DNA of 64,000 bases from the NCBI RefSeq assembly GCF_009770985.1, contig NZ_WSRW01000003.1:124001-188000 (forward strand), written 5' to 3'. Below, one piece after another: positions 27,389-37,365 of the stretch. Both the position numbers and the translations under genes were made by a program. Each line of letters opens with the position of its first letter. Position 1 is the first letter of the stretch. Origin of the DNA: Mucilaginibacter lacusdianchii (GTDB lineage Bacteria > Bacteroidota > Bacteroidia > Sphingobacteriales > Sphingobacteriaceae). Below the pieces are notes generated by a model. It searched no databases and was not told the DNA's origin. It worked only from the letters and a program-made list of their open reading frames with translations.

Positions 27389-30300
27389 GGCTCCTTGTAA
27401 AACATAAGGGGTTCGCCCGATATCCCAATCAATAAATATTTTGTGCCGCTGATGGTAATTTCTACAGCCGACTTTACATCTCCTTTAATATTTAAACCAC
27501 TAACCTGCTGACTTACATAAGTAAAATTGCCTTTGCCATCACCTTTTAATAAACAGCCGTAGTTGGCGTCAATGCTGCCAATCTTCAAACGATTATCGGT
27601 ATGGTTGCCCATCAGTAAAAGGTCGGTTTGCTTATCATGATCAAAATCCTGTGCTACAACTTTGCTTACCATCGAAAATTGTGCTTCTGTTGGAAGGGTG
27701 TTTTTTACAAACTTTCCGTTTTGATTTAAAAAGACACAAGTATTTACTTCGTTTGCAACTAGGTGAGTCGCTTTCTCCAGCTTGTCGGCTGGTATAATGT
27801 CTTGCACGGCGGCATCAGCATAGGCTTTGTAAGAAGTAAACTTACGGCGCATAGGGTACATTTGCTCATTCAGCTCGTCGCGGCTTACAAATGGGTAGCT
27901 TTTGCCTTGCATGTAAAAGCTAAAAAAGGGATCGATAGAACCATTACCATCAAAATCGGCAAAATACATATCGGCAGGTTCTTGAGCAGATGCCTGGATC
28001 ACCGAGTTGCAACCTAAATTGCCTGCAATGATATCTTCTTGTCCATCGTTGTTTATATCTGCAAGGGCAATGGTGTTCCAGAAGCCATTTTGGGCAGTTG
28101 TAAAGTAACTGCCGGTTTGATCTTTAAAACCGTTTATGCTATTGATGTAAACCTTTATCGGCATCATTTCGCCGCATATAATCAGGTCTTTCCGGCCGTC
28201 TTTGTCGAGGTCTACCCATTTGGCATCGGTAATCATACCCACTTCAGCAAATGGAACCTCAACCGAACTGAATTTTCCTTTGCCATCATTTAACAACAAA
28301 TAGCTTTTTGGTGCAAGCGGATATTTACCCGGAACAACACGGCCGCCAACAAACAGGTCAATGTCACCGTCTTTATCAAAATCACACGGACTGACGCAGC
28401 CTTTGCTGCTGGCGTTTACAGCTGGCAGGGCTGTGGTGATGAGGTTAAACCGGCCCTTGCCGTTGTTGATGTAAAGTTCATCCTGTAGGTTGTCGCTGTC
28501 GGCATCGTATAAACCATAACCACCCTTAGCCAAATACAGATCGGGATACCCGTCGCCGTTGGCATCAAAAAAAACTGCGGCTGATACAGAGCCTGCTGAT
28601 GGTTTACCGGTTTCTAGATGTGCGCTTGCAAACTTACCACCGGGTTGTTGCAGGTAAATACTGCCTTGTTGCTGATTACCTCCGCTAATGTATAAGTCTT
28701 CCAATCCGTCTTTATTTACATCCGCTTTAGCTATAACTGGTGTGGTTTTGGAGTACATAAACAGCATCAGCAACTGTCGTTTGAAATCGTTTATGGCATC
28801 TTCCGGAGCTTGATAATTAATAAAAGGTTGTGTAGAGGTGAATAACGGTTTAGCTTGTTTTAACTCGTTATTAGTGCCGCCTGGCTTGTAAGTGATTTCT
28901 AATAGCTGATTGGCTGGCACCTGTTTTATTACCTGAACCTGATTGTCGGGCCAGATGATCTTGATGGAATCAACCACAGCAATTTTGCCTAAGCCAAAAA
29001 CGGCCTGGGTGCTTACGGCCGAAAGGTAGCCGCGTGCCGGGTTCACTTCCTGGTATTGGGTGTTACTACCCGCGTAAACATATATTTTGCTACCGAGAGC
29101 TTGTGTGTTTTTATTATTGCCTTTAAGTTTTAGGCTGATGTAGGTACTACCTAACACATCATGTGCTTGATTTTGGTAAACGGATGCGGGTTCGTTGATA
29201 TTATTAACCACCAAATCCAGGTCGCCGTCGTTGTCTAAATCAGCATATATGGCACCGGCCGAAATACTGGCTTTACCTAAGCCCCATTCTGTTTGCTTAT
29301 TGGTAAAAGTTAGGTTGTGATTGTTCTGAAAAATATAGTTGGGCAGGGTAGTGGATGGCATGGCCTGTACTAAATCCATCAGCAGATAAGGCTCACGGTC
29401 CATCGCTTTTTTGATTTTGTAATCGCCCCAATATCTTAAAAAGTCTTTGTTGGTATAATCGCGCAAATACCCATTGCTGATAAAAATGTCTTTATAACCG
29501 TCGTTGTCAAAATCGGCTATTAAGGGGCACCAGCTCCAATCGGTGTTGGAAACACCAGCCAGTTGCGCAATTTCGCTGAAGGTATTGTTGCCGTTATTCA
29601 ATTGCAACATGTTGCGCATGTATTGTTTATACAAATCTTGTTGCTGCATTAGCTCAAAAGACTCGTAGTTTTCTTCGAGTTGTAATGATTTTTGCCGGTG
29701 ATTATCACGCGGCAACATATCTAGGGTCAAAATATCAGGATAGCCGTCATTGTTGAAGTCGGCAATGTCAACACCCATCGAGAAATGAGACATGTGCCTC
29801 ACATATTGTTTAGAAAGTTCGGTAAAAGTGCCGTTGTGGTTGTTAATGTATATATAGTCGGGTTCGTTATAGTCATTAGTTACATAAACGTCGGGCCAGC
29901 CGTCTAGATTAATATCGGCTATGGCAATGCCCAGACCAAAAGTTAAGGGGTTTTGAATAATGCCGGCTTTTTTAGAAACGTTGGTAAAATGATTGCCGGC
30001 GTTTTCGAATAATTTATTGCCTGCATATTCATCAGTTTCATTTTTGTATTTGGCAAACTCCATGTTGTCAATTTTTTTGACATTATGATTTAGCAAAAAC
30101 ATATCTAAGTCGCCGTCATGATCGTAATCCAAAAATGCGGCTTGTGTGCCATATCCTGGGTCGTCTAAGCCATATTCCGTAGCCTTTTCGGTAAAAGTAA
30201 GATTGCCGTTGTTAATAAATAACTGGTTGCGGCGCTTATCCGGATCAGCCTTGCCAGAGTAGCAAACGTAAATGTCGAGCAGTCCATCGCCGTTGACGTC

Positions 30301-30684
30301 GGCCATGGTAACGCCGGTTTTCCAGCCGTCTGCACGGATAAATAATGCCGGGCAGGCCTGTTTGGTAATGTCTTTAAATTTTAGGTGACCTTGGTTAAGG
30401 TATAGTTTGCAGGATTGCATGTTGGCGGTAAAAAACAAGTCGGTAAGGCCATCATTGTTGATGTCGCCTGCTGCAACGCCGCCGCCGTTGTAAAAGTATT
30501 CGTACGAGAGTACGTTAAGCTTTTCAGTTTCGTTTATCGCGTTTACAAATTTGATGTCCGTTTCTTTCTCTGTCAGCAATTTAAATAATGGCTGTTGTGC
30601 TTGTATAGATGATGTAAATACGAGGCACACTAACAGAAAAACCAAAAAATGCTTGTTAGCAATTAAGCGGCTATCAGTAAACAT
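27385..30684 (-). CDS. Exported FG-GAP/VCBS repeat protein with ASPIC/UnbV domain (CRTAC1-like)
   Basis: A 1099-residue protein, signal at about 1-29 (IQAQQ), built from many calcium-binding FG-GAP/VCBS repeats. DxNxDG-type loops recur throughout, for example GDINNDGLTDLFF, ADVNGDGLLDIYV, LDYDHDGDLDMFL, ADFDNDGYKDIFI and CDFDKDGDIDLFV. A beta-propeller of about 500 residues leads to an ASPIC/UnbV module (about 545-600: GYLSAVSTQAVFGLG and IKIIWPDN), and a second propeller follows. Such proteins frequently follow susCD pairs in Bacteroidota and are presumed surface glycan binders or scaffolds; function is not established. It begins 74 bp after susD, beyond the perfect palindrome, and is coupled to the PAP2 gene. 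Confidence 0.82.
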   Translation of the reverse strand: MFTDSRLIANKHFLVFLLVCLVFTSSIQAQQPLFKLLTEKETDIKFVNAINETEKLNVLSYEYFYNGGGVAAGDINNDGLTDLFFTANMQSCKLYLNQGHLKFKDITKQACPALFIRADGWKTGVTMADVNGDGLLDIYVCYSGKADPDKRRNQLFINNGNLTFTEKATEYGLDDPGYGTQAAFLDYDHDGDLDMFLLNHNVKKIDNMEFAKYKNETDEYAGNKLFENAGNHFTNVSKKAGIIQNPLTFGLGIAIADINLDGWPDVYVTNDYNEPDYIYINNHNGTFTELSKQYVRHMSHFSMGVDIADFNNDGYPDILTLDMLPRDNHRQKSLQLEENYESFELMQQQDLYKQYMRNMLQLNNGNNTFSEIAQLAGVSNTDWSWCPLIADFDNDGYKDIFISNGYLRDYTNKDFLRYWGDYKIKKAMDREPYLLMDLVQAMPSTTLPNYIFQNNHNLTFTNKQTEWGLGKASISAGAIYADLDNDGDLDLVVNNINEPASVYQNQAHDVLGSTYISLKLKGNNKNTQALGSKIYVYAGSNTQYQEVNPARGYLSAVSTQAVFGLGKIAVVDSIKIIWPDNQVQVIKQVPANQLLEITYKPGGTNNELKQAKPLFTSTQPFINYQAPEDAINDFKRQLLMLFMYSKTTPVIAKADVNKDGLEDLYISGGNQQQGSIYLQQPGGKFASAHLETGKPSAGSVSAAVFFDANGDGYPDLYLAKGGYGLYDADSDNLQDELYINNGKGRFNLITTALPAVNASSKGCVSPCDFDKDGDIDLFVGGRVVPGKYPLAPKSYLLLNDGKGKFSSVEVPFAEVGMITDAKWVDLDKDGRKDLIICGEMMPIKVYINSINGFKDQTGSYFTTAQNGFWNTIALADINNDGQEDIIAGNLGCNSVIQASAQEPADMYFADFDGNGSIDPFFSFYMQGKSYPFVSRDELNEQMYPMRRKFTSYKAYADAAVQDIIPADKLEKATHLVANEVNTCVFLNQNGKFVKNTLPTEAQFSMVSKVVAQDFDHDKQTDLLLMGNHTDNRLKIGSIDANYGCLLKGDGKGNFTYVSQQVSGLNIKGDVKSAVEITISGTKYLLIGISGEPLMFYKEP

Positions 30685-30710
30685 GAGTAAAATTAAATTA
30701 GGTTATAAAG

Positions 30711-30744
30711 CAAAAGTACAGTACGATATCGTACTGTACTTTTG
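30711..30744. terminator. Perfect 34-bp palindrome between susD and the FG-GAP gene
   Basis: An uninterrupted inverted repeat, CAAAAGTACAGTACGAT followed by its exact complement, 14 bp beyond the susD stop on the - strand. The transcript would form a stable hairpin ending in UUUUG. A partial terminator or 3' stabiliser that keeps susCD mRNA more abundant than the downstream genes is the likeliest use. A dimeric-protein binding site is the alternative. Confidence 0.7.
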
Positions 30745-30758
30745 TGGTAAGTTAGCAA

Positions 30759-32336
30759 TTATTGCTTATCCCACCAAACGCGGGTAGCAAAATCATCTTT
30801 GCCGCCCATGCTGGTAACAGCTGCCTGGTAATTGGCGCTATTGGTTTGCGGCAGAGTAATAGGATAAGGCATTCTTCTTGGAACAGAGCCGCTTAAGTAT
30901 TGACCCTGATAAGTTACCGGCGTTAATACCGGATAACCTGATCTTCTCCAGTTGGCAAATGTTTCGTTGAAGTTGAATGTAGTTGAAGTTACCACATAGT
31001 ACTCCATATTAATTTGCTGTAAGGCTGTGGCTGCAATTAATGGATGTGCTGCTACATAAGTGTTAATGCTTGCATCGTCAACTACAGCTTGTGCTGTATT
31101 GTTCAACTGCGCTAATGATTTCATATCAGCGGCTAAGGCATTTGCATAGTGGGTGGTGGCAGAGCCGGTGTTCCATCCTCTGGTGGCAGCTTCAGCTAAC
31201 AAAAGTTCACTTTCGCCGTAGGTATAGATGACGTTAACAGCGCTACGGTCATCATAAACAGCAAACCGTGGACGAGAGTATTTACCTACAGGAGCGTCGC
31301 CGCTGGCACCCGGATAGTTAGGCGCTTTTGAAATATCAGTAGCACCGCCGTTCAAATCATAACCGTTAGGCATACCAACTTGTAGGGCATAGGTGTTATT
31401 TCCGGGTGCAAGTGTTTCATTAGCTGCTTTGCCGGTTCCGTTTGAAATTTCGGCAATAGCACTTACACGAGGGTCGGTTGATGATTTCATAAAATCAATC
31501 AGTGTTTTACCCCAACGTACTTCTCTAAAATCGTCCGGAACTAACAAGGCATCAGTGTTAGAGTTACCGTTACCATTTGCATAGTCTGTTAATACTTTAG
31601 CGTTATCAGCAATGCTGGTCATCGTGCCACCTGCATAAGCTTTTTCGGCATAAGTTTTGGCAGTAGCAGGATCTACTTTAGTAAGGCGCATTGCTGCTTT
31701 CAGCATTAATGAGTAACCTAAACGTTTCCATTTGGCAACATCACCACCGTAAAACAAATCTGACGTTGGTCCTGCTTTACTTGGATCTAAAGCTGCAGTG
31801 GCTGTTTCCAGCTGCGACAACATGGCTTTGTAAATATCCTGTTGTTTGTCAAATACAGGGGTAACGTTGCCAGATTTAGCTTGTCCTTCTTGAGAATAAG
31901 GGACATCGCCATATAAATCTGTAACGCGTTGTATAAACATTACCCGTAATATGGTTCCACAGGCATCCAGGTTACCATATTCAGCCTTTCCCTGAATTAG
32001 GTTTTTCATCTCGTCTATGAAAGTCAAAGCACCGTAGGCTCGATTCCAGGTACGGTTGTAATAACCGGTTCCGCTGCCTCTTAATACATACTTATCACCG
32101 TTAGCATAATAATCAAATGTTGAAGCTAAACTTTGCACCCACATGCTTTGGAAAAGCAATTGATCATAGCCAGTTTGTGAAAACTGTATCTGTGCTTGTG
32201 ATACCAAAAAATTAGGGTTGAAGTTTTCGGCAGTAGCTTTATATGGATCAGTATTGACCTTATCAAAGTTTTTAGTACAGCTTGTTGCTAACGTAGCGCC
32301 TGCAATCAGCCAACCGTATATTAAACGTTTTTTCAT
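30759..32336 (-). CDS. SusD/RagB-family outer-membrane glycan-binding lipoprotein
   Basis: A 525-residue lipoprotein with lipobox LATSC (C20) after a short hydrophobic leader. The body matches the SusD-like group: NTDPYKATAENFNPNFL near the N-terminus, TPR-like helices with RVTDLYGDVPYS, and a C-terminal NFNETFANWRRSGYPVL followed by SVPRRMPYP. It forms the lid on the SusC barrel and captures an oligosaccharide. Its start lies 5 bp after the susC stop, the standard arrangement. The ligand cannot be deduced from sequence; the GH3 gene downstream suggests a beta-linked oligosaccharide. Confidence 0.93.
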   Translation of the reverse strand: MKKRLIYGWLIAGATLATSCTKNFDKVNTDPYKATAENFNPNFLVSQAQIQFSQTGYDQLLFQSMWVQSLASTFDYYANGDKYVLRGSGTGYYNRTWNRAYGALTFIDEMKNLIQGKAEYGNLDACGTILRVMFIQRVTDLYGDVPYSQEGQAKSGNVTPVFDKQQDIYKAMLSQLETATAALDPSKAGPTSDLFYGGDVAKWKRLGYSLMLKAAMRLTKVDPATAKTYAEKAYAGGTMTSIADNAKVLTDYANGNGNSNTDALLVPDDFREVRWGKTLIDFMKSSTDPRVSAIAEISNGTGKAANETLAPGNNTYALQVGMPNGYDLNGGATDISKAPNYPGASGDAPVGKYSRPRFAVYDDRSAVNVIYTYGESELLLAEAATRGWNTGSATTHYANALAADMKSLAQLNNTAQAVVDDASINTYVAAHPLIAATALQQINMEYYVVTSTTFNFNETFANWRRSGYPVLTPVTYQGQYLSGSVPRRMPYPITLPQTNSANYQAAVTSMGGKDDFATRVWWDKQ

Positions 32337-32341
32337 GTCTT

Positions 32342-35300
32342 TTAATTTTTGAATTTAAAGTTTACGTTGAAACCATAAGTTCTGGTTTGTGGTAAGCTGG
32401 TACCTTCAATACCTGCGTATCTTACATCATTTGAGAAGCCTGATTCTGGGTCAATGTTGTCTGTGTGTTTCATGATAGTCCACAGGTTACGTGCAACAAA
32501 TGATACGTTGATACCGCTGAATGGTGTACGGGCCAAAATATTTCTTGGCAAGTTGTATCCAAATGTAACCTGACGAAGTTTGATAAAGCTTCCATCTAAT
32601 ACATCTAGTCCTGAGATACGACGTGCTAACTCTTGGTAGTAAGTTTGAGCAAGTACAGCAGTTGTGTTTCCTGAACCATCAGCTTTAACAGAGTTTGGCG
32701 TAATCACACCACCTTCACGGCCGTCAAGCGTCATTTGGTTTAAGCCACGCAGAATGCTGTAGTAGTTAGTAGCCGACAAGATTTTGTTACCAAAACGGTA
32801 GTCAGTTAAGAATGATAAATTGAATTGTTTATAGTTGAATGAGTTGTTTAAACCGCCATAAACTTTTGGGATAGTTGATCCCATTGGTTTAAGCGCACCT
32901 TGTACAGGAATGCCAGCTGCATCAACTATTACTTGTCCGGCAGCATTACGTGCGTAGTCGTAAGCTAATATCTGCGGACCAGACATCCCTACAATTAAAG
33001 CAGTAGAAGCATTTTGTGGACGATAGGTACCGAAAGCTACGTTAGCATTGGTCTTTGGATCTGTTTGTAAAATCTTATTTTTTACATAAGTAAAGTTAAA
33101 CGATGGTGTCCAGCTAAAGCCTGATACTTTCACCGGCGTTCCATGAATCTCTAACTCCACACCTCGGTTTTGCGTAGAACCTGTACCTAAGTACTGATTA
33201 TTGTAACCAGTTGATGGGTCAATGTTGGTGTTAATGATTTCATTATTGGTTTTACGTGAAAATAAAGCTACGTCAAAACCTAATCTATCACCCCAAAACT
33301 TCATCTCTACACCCGCTTCTACTTCTTTTAATGTAAACGGTTTTAAAAATAAGTTAGGTAGCTGTGTGCCGAACCCGCCTGCCGGAACCCCATTGATAGA
33401 GTTGTTTACAGAGTAATACACTTGATTTGCATAAGCAGCAGCGTCATTGCTGGTTTGAGCGTATGATAATCTGAACTTTCCGAAATCTACATTCTTCAGA
33501 TGTAATAGGTCTGAAAAGATGAAACTTCCAGACACGGACGGAGAAAAGATGCCCCGACCTACTGAACTTGAAATACTGCTGTAAGTATCATAACGTCCAG
33601 TAGTGCTTAATACCAAATAATCTTTGATAGAAAAATCTGCGGAATAGTAAGCAGAATTAACATGCTTGTTTTGGTATACGCCATTGTCTAAAGTACGTAC
33701 TGAACGGCTTGCAAAGTTGGTTATTGTATAAAAGTACGGAATAATAAACCCACCGTTACCAGAGGTAATCAAACCATCATATTTACTTTGACGAATGTTT
33801 CCACCAACGCTCAAATCCAAATTCAACCAATCTTTAATGATGTCATGCTTAGCGTTAATTAAAGCATCGGCGTTGAACTCTGTAGTTTCAGTATTATACA
33901 ATGTTAATGCTCCATTGTCGTTACGATAGGCTGTACCTGTTGGTTCAATACTGGTACGAGTATCATTGATATTATCGTAACCTAAACGTGCTTGGGCATA
34001 TAACCACTTGGTGAAATTGTATTTAGCCGCTAATGACGAGATTAAACGTTTTCTGATGGTATTGTTCTGAAACTCGTAAGCTGCAAAATACGGGTTGGTT
34101 ACATAAGTATCGTTAGTGAAACTTTGTTCCCTGCCAGTAGCAGTACGGCTGTTAGCTAAAATGCTCTGGTCCTCATTGGGTGCTAAGAACTGAACGTTAT
34201 TAGGATTACCAGGACCGTCACTTAGCGCTGATCTGTTTTTGCCTTTTTCAATCAGGTAATTAGCTATAACAGTAATGTCTAATTTTTTAGTAACAGATTG
34301 TTGACCGTTAAAATTGAACGTTTTTCTGTCCAGATAACTATTTGGTACAATAGAATTGGCACGTAAATTTGATAACGATAAACGGAAACTGCCGTTTTCC
34401 CCTCCATTGGTTAATGATACAGTGTTGGTATAGCTAGGTGCTGTCCTATAAAAAGAAATATAATTATCTTTAACAGGTGAGTAAGCATAAGTTTGACCGT
34501 TGAACTGAATCACTTGTGAACCATCCATTTTCGGCCCCCAGGCTAAATTACCTGTAAGTAATGCTTCTGCTGCAGTTCCTGGTTTAGTTCCGTTTTGACC
34601 CTGCCCATAAACTTGTTGAAAATCAGTATTGTCAACCGGTTTATCAAACTGGAAGTTGGTATTAAATTCAACACCGAAACCTGAATTCTTTTTGCCTGAT
34701 TTAGTAGTAATCAAAATTACGCCGTTTGCCGCTCTTGAACCATATAGCGCTGATGCCGATTGACCTTTTAGAACGGTCATTGATTCAATGTCATCTGGGT
34801 TGATGTTTGAAATACCGTCGCCATAATCTGCACCGCCCCATTCATTTGCTGAACCGCGTTGTGTGTTATCTAATGGTACACCGTTAATTACATACAAAGG
34901 CGAACCTGCAGTGAAGCTGGTTAAACCGCGAAGTAACACACGGGCAGATGAGCCTGGACCGCCGTTTGATGCGCCAACGCTTAAACCAGCTACGCGGCCC
35001 TCTAATGATAAAGCAACGTTAGACTCGCGGGCTTGGTTCAAATCATTGCCATTTACGGTCGAAACAGAATAGCCTAATTTTTTTTGGTCTTTTTTAATAC
35101 CCAAGGCCGTTACCACTACTTCGCTTAATGCGCTCGATGATGGCGTAAGTTTAATAGTAATTTCAGTTTTGCCGTTGGTTGGAATTTCCTGCGCAGCATA
35201 ACCTACATAAGTTACTACCAGGGTAGCGCCTTCTGGAGCATCGATGGTAAAATTACCATCTATATTGGTTACCGTGCCTGTTGGCCGGCCTTTTACTTTT

Positions 35301-35554
35301 ATAGATACACCGGGCAATGCCTGGCCGTTTTCATCAACTACTTTACCTGTAACTTTTACATCGGCAAATATATGGTTGAAGGTTAGTGCCGAGGCCGTAT
35401 GAGCAGGTGACTCTGGCTTGTACTTGGTTACTGTTGCTGCCGTAGCATCCAGGCTTATGACCAAGGTGCCGGCTAATAACAATTTTTGAGCGAAGGAGAA
35501 TTTAGGTAGGTTAAACCTGTCCTTTTCACCTTTTAGGGGCTTGGTAAATTTCAT
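32342..35554 (-). CDS. SusC/RagA-family TonB-dependent outer-membrane transporter
   Basis: A 1070-residue TonB-dependent importer. It has a signal-like segment (about 20-40), a carboxypeptidase-D-like domain (about 67-155: VKVTGKVVDENGQALPGVSI), a TonB box region (SEVVVTALGIKKDQKKLGYS), a plug with LYVINGVPLDN and SASALYGSRAANGVILITTK, and a 22-strand-type barrel ending in an aromatic-rich NVNFKFKN. There is no N-terminal STN domain, so an anti-sigma partner is not implied. It is the first gene of the - strand operon, preceded by a long AT-rich region. This is the only SusC in the window, so it may also serve the convergent hydrolase operon (inference). Confidence 0.95.
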   Translation of the reverse strand: MKFTKPLKGEKDRFNLPKFSFAQKLLLAGTLVISLDATAATVTKYKPESPAHTASALTFNHIFADVKVTGKVVDENGQALPGVSIKVKGRPTGTVTNIDGNFTIDAPEGATLVVTYVGYAAQEIPTNGKTEITIKLTPSSSALSEVVVTALGIKKDQKKLGYSVSTVNGNDLNQARESNVALSLEGRVAGLSVGASNGGPGSSARVLLRGLTSFTAGSPLYVINGVPLDNTQRGSANEWGGADYGDGISNINPDDIESMTVLKGQSASALYGSRAANGVILITTKSGKKNSGFGVEFNTNFQFDKPVDNTDFQQVYGQGQNGTKPGTAAEALLTGNLAWGPKMDGSQVIQFNGQTYAYSPVKDNYISFYRTAPSYTNTVSLTNGGENGSFRLSLSNLRANSIVPNSYLDRKTFNFNGQQSVTKKLDITVIANYLIEKGKNRSALSDGPGNPNNVQFLAPNEDQSILANSRTATGREQSFTNDTYVTNPYFAAYEFQNNTIRKRLISSLAAKYNFTKWLYAQARLGYDNINDTRTSIEPTGTAYRNDNGALTLYNTETTEFNADALINAKHDIIKDWLNLDLSVGGNIRQSKYDGLITSGNGGFIIPYFYTITNFASRSVRTLDNGVYQNKHVNSAYYSADFSIKDYLVLSTTGRYDTYSSISSSVGRGIFSPSVSGSFIFSDLLHLKNVDFGKFRLSYAQTSNDAAAYANQVYYSVNNSINGVPAGGFGTQLPNLFLKPFTLKEVEAGVEMKFWGDRLGFDVALFSRKTNNEIINTNIDPSTGYNNQYLGTGSTQNRGVELEIHGTPVKVSGFSWTPSFNFTYVKNKILQTDPKTNANVAFGTYRPQNASTALIVGMSGPQILAYDYARNAAGQVIVDAAGIPVQGALKPMGSTIPKVYGGLNNSFNYKQFNLSFLTDYRFGNKILSATNYYSILRGLNQMTLDGREGGVITPNSVKADGSGNTTAVLAQTYYQELARRISGLDVLDGSFIKLRQVTFGYNLPRNILARTPFSGINVSFVARNLWTIMKHTDNIDPESGFSNDVRYAGIEGTSLPQTRTYGFNVNFKFKN

Positions 35555-36319
35555 ACTTATACATTAGTGTGTTAATGACTTTAATCAAATGTTTTTTAGT
35601 AGCGAGGGGCCAACTAAGGCTTTGCAAAAGGTTGCTGCCCGGAGCGTTACCTATGCATAATTTTAAGTTAGGTTTTATTCATATAAAATAGGTTTGGTAA
35701 GCGTTTGGTGAGGTTTACTTATCAGAATAAATGGTTTAGTAAAAATTGAATTATAACAACGTTGCAAACCGTTATCAATGGAGTTGTGTAAATACGGAAC
35801 AGTAATAGGATGCGTATAAAATCTATTCATATGTGATTCTGCATATATTTTTGATCGTGTATAATAATAACTCAGGATTTTTAACTGTCTGCAATTATCG
35901 TTTACACTTCATCCGTACGTACTAAAGGCTAAATTTTGGTTGTAAGTGCTGATTGTAATTCTGCATCTACATTAGTCTAAGTAAATGAAATAGTTTATGA
36001 AAACAAAATATCTTTTAAAAAAAATTAAAAAGTTTTTACAAAAAAGGCGCTTTTTACGGTACTAAAATGTTTTAGCTGGCTTTTTTCTATAAAGTTTCAA
36101 CTTTTGCGAGTATATTTGAGCAATTTTATTAAAAGTTGCTTTTTTTTGTAGTTTATTACTCCTAAAATTAAAATAAAGCTCGTTTAATTTGACTGAATTT
36201 TTAAAAATAATATCTTTCGTTTAGGAATTATGTAATAAATGTGTGTTATTTTTGAGTAATTTATTTTAAAATGGGTTTCGTTCAAGATTGGTCAATTTCA
36301 AATCAAAAGGGGAAACGAT
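35555..36319. other. AT-rich non-coding region between susC and the GntR gene
   Basis: 765 bp without a credible reading frame. It should hold the susC promoter (- strand) and the 3' end of the GntR transcript. Visible elements are two tandem 11-bp repeats, GTTTGGTAAGC and GTTTGGTGAGG (35692-35713), and the palindrome at 36120-36139. No good match to the Bacteroidota promoter consensus (TTTG, about 20 bp, TAnnTTTG) was found close to susC. A small RNA cannot be excluded. Confidence 0.6.
36120..36139. promoter_or_regulatory. Palindrome matching the ROK-upstream element
   Basis: GCAATTTTATTAAAAGTTGC is a near-palindrome closely matching the element before the ROK gene (63-81), with the same arms GCAA/TTGC and the same T/G mismatch, and with a T-run following on the + strand. 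No + strand gene ends here, which weakens a terminator reading and favours a protein-binding site linking susC control to the ROK regulator. This is inference from two copies only. Confidence 0.35.
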
Positions 36320-37348
36320 TTAAAGAGACGCCCGGCTTATTAAATGAAAAGGGTTTTCGATATGCTTGCGTTCATTATTTAAAATGAGCTTTGCTGTTAT
36401 ATCGCCCATTTTCTGAAAATCTGTAGATATGGTAGTTAGTCCGTTAAGTATTATCTTTTTGAGAGGTGTTTCATTATAAGATATTACGCCTACATCTCGC
36501 CCTACAATAAGTTTTGTTTGTAATATTCTTTCAATTAAAGCTACTACATCACCTTCGGTTAGGGTGATGAATACTTCGCCGGCGCTTATAGGTTCGGATT
36601 GCAGTTCGTTTATAATCTGGTAATTAAAGGCGTATTGGGTACAAAATGCCATAAATCCCTGTAATATTTCGGTTGGAAAATAGGTCTGCTTCGGAAATGC
36701 TAATTTAATGGTATTATATTTTGACAGCTGTGGCAAAGCGTATTCCAGCGCCTTAAAAATGTCTTGTTCAAAATTTTCATAAACTGCGGCATATTCACCT
36801 TCCACGCCGGTAATAAGTCTGTCCAATAATATTAGCTTCTCTTTAGGTAGCCGGTTAATTACTTCATGGGCTTTTTCTCCGCCTTCCATAAAATGACCGA
36901 TAATTACATAATGCGTGTAATCATCTCCTGCATTTTCCAGGAACTTTTTAAATAGCGAAAAATCGTTGTTGTAAATGTAAAGATCAATGGCGGCTTGATT
37001 ATTTAAACCCGCTACCAAGGCATCATAAATGATTTTTTTATGAGCGCTTAGCTTATTGAACAATAAGAACACTTTATACTTAGGCACCGATTCGGTACTT
37101 TTAATATAGTAACCTTTTCCAGGCACCGAACCTAAAATGCCTATTGCCTTTAAATGTTTGTAAGCCTTTTCGGCCGTATCACGTGAAAGCTCAAAGTTGT
37201 AATTCAGCTCGTTGATAGATGGTACTGTGTCGTTCTTACTAAGCTTATTATCTCTTACAGCTTTTATGATTGAGTTGGCGAGCTGCAAATATTTTGGCGT
37301 AGAAGAATGATAATCAATATAAATATATTCTAAAAAAGGAGACGGCAT
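36320..37348 (-). CDS. GntR-type transcriptional regulator with a LacI-like sugar-binding domain
   Basis: A 342-residue regulator. Residues 1-80 are a GntR winged helix (YLQLANSIIKAVRDNKLSKND, PSINELNYNFELSRDTAEKAYKHL, PGKGYYI). Residues 85-342 resemble a periplasmic-binding-protein-like domain of the LacI type (KVFLLFNKLSAHKKIIYDAL, IGHFMEGG, VGVISYNETPLK). It is divergent from rhaT with 192 bp between the starts, and an inverted repeat lies between them, so control of the rhamnose/fucose catabolic operon is a strong contextual inference. The effector, perhaps L-rhamnose, L-fucose or a derived intermediate, is unknown. The Bacteroides rhamnose regulator RhaR is an AraC protein, so a GntR type here would differ. 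Confidence 0.88.
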   Translation of the reverse strand: MPSPFLEYIYIDYHSSTPKYLQLANSIIKAVRDNKLSKNDTVPSINELNYNFELSRDTAEKAYKHLKAIGILGSVPGKGYYIKSTESVPKYKVFLLFNKLSAHKKIIYDALVAGLNNQAAIDLYIYNNDFSLFKKFLENAGDDYTHYVIIGHFMEGGEKAHEVINRLPKEKLILLDRLITGVEGEYAAVYENFEQDIFKALEYALPQLSKYNTIKLAFPKQTYFPTEILQGFMAFCTQYAFNYQIINELQSEPISAGEVFITLTEGDVVALIERILQTKLIVGRDVGVISYNETPLKKIILNGLTTISTDFQKMGDITAKLILNNERKHIENPFHLISRASL

Positions 37349-37365
37349 GGCTTAATATTGGTTAC

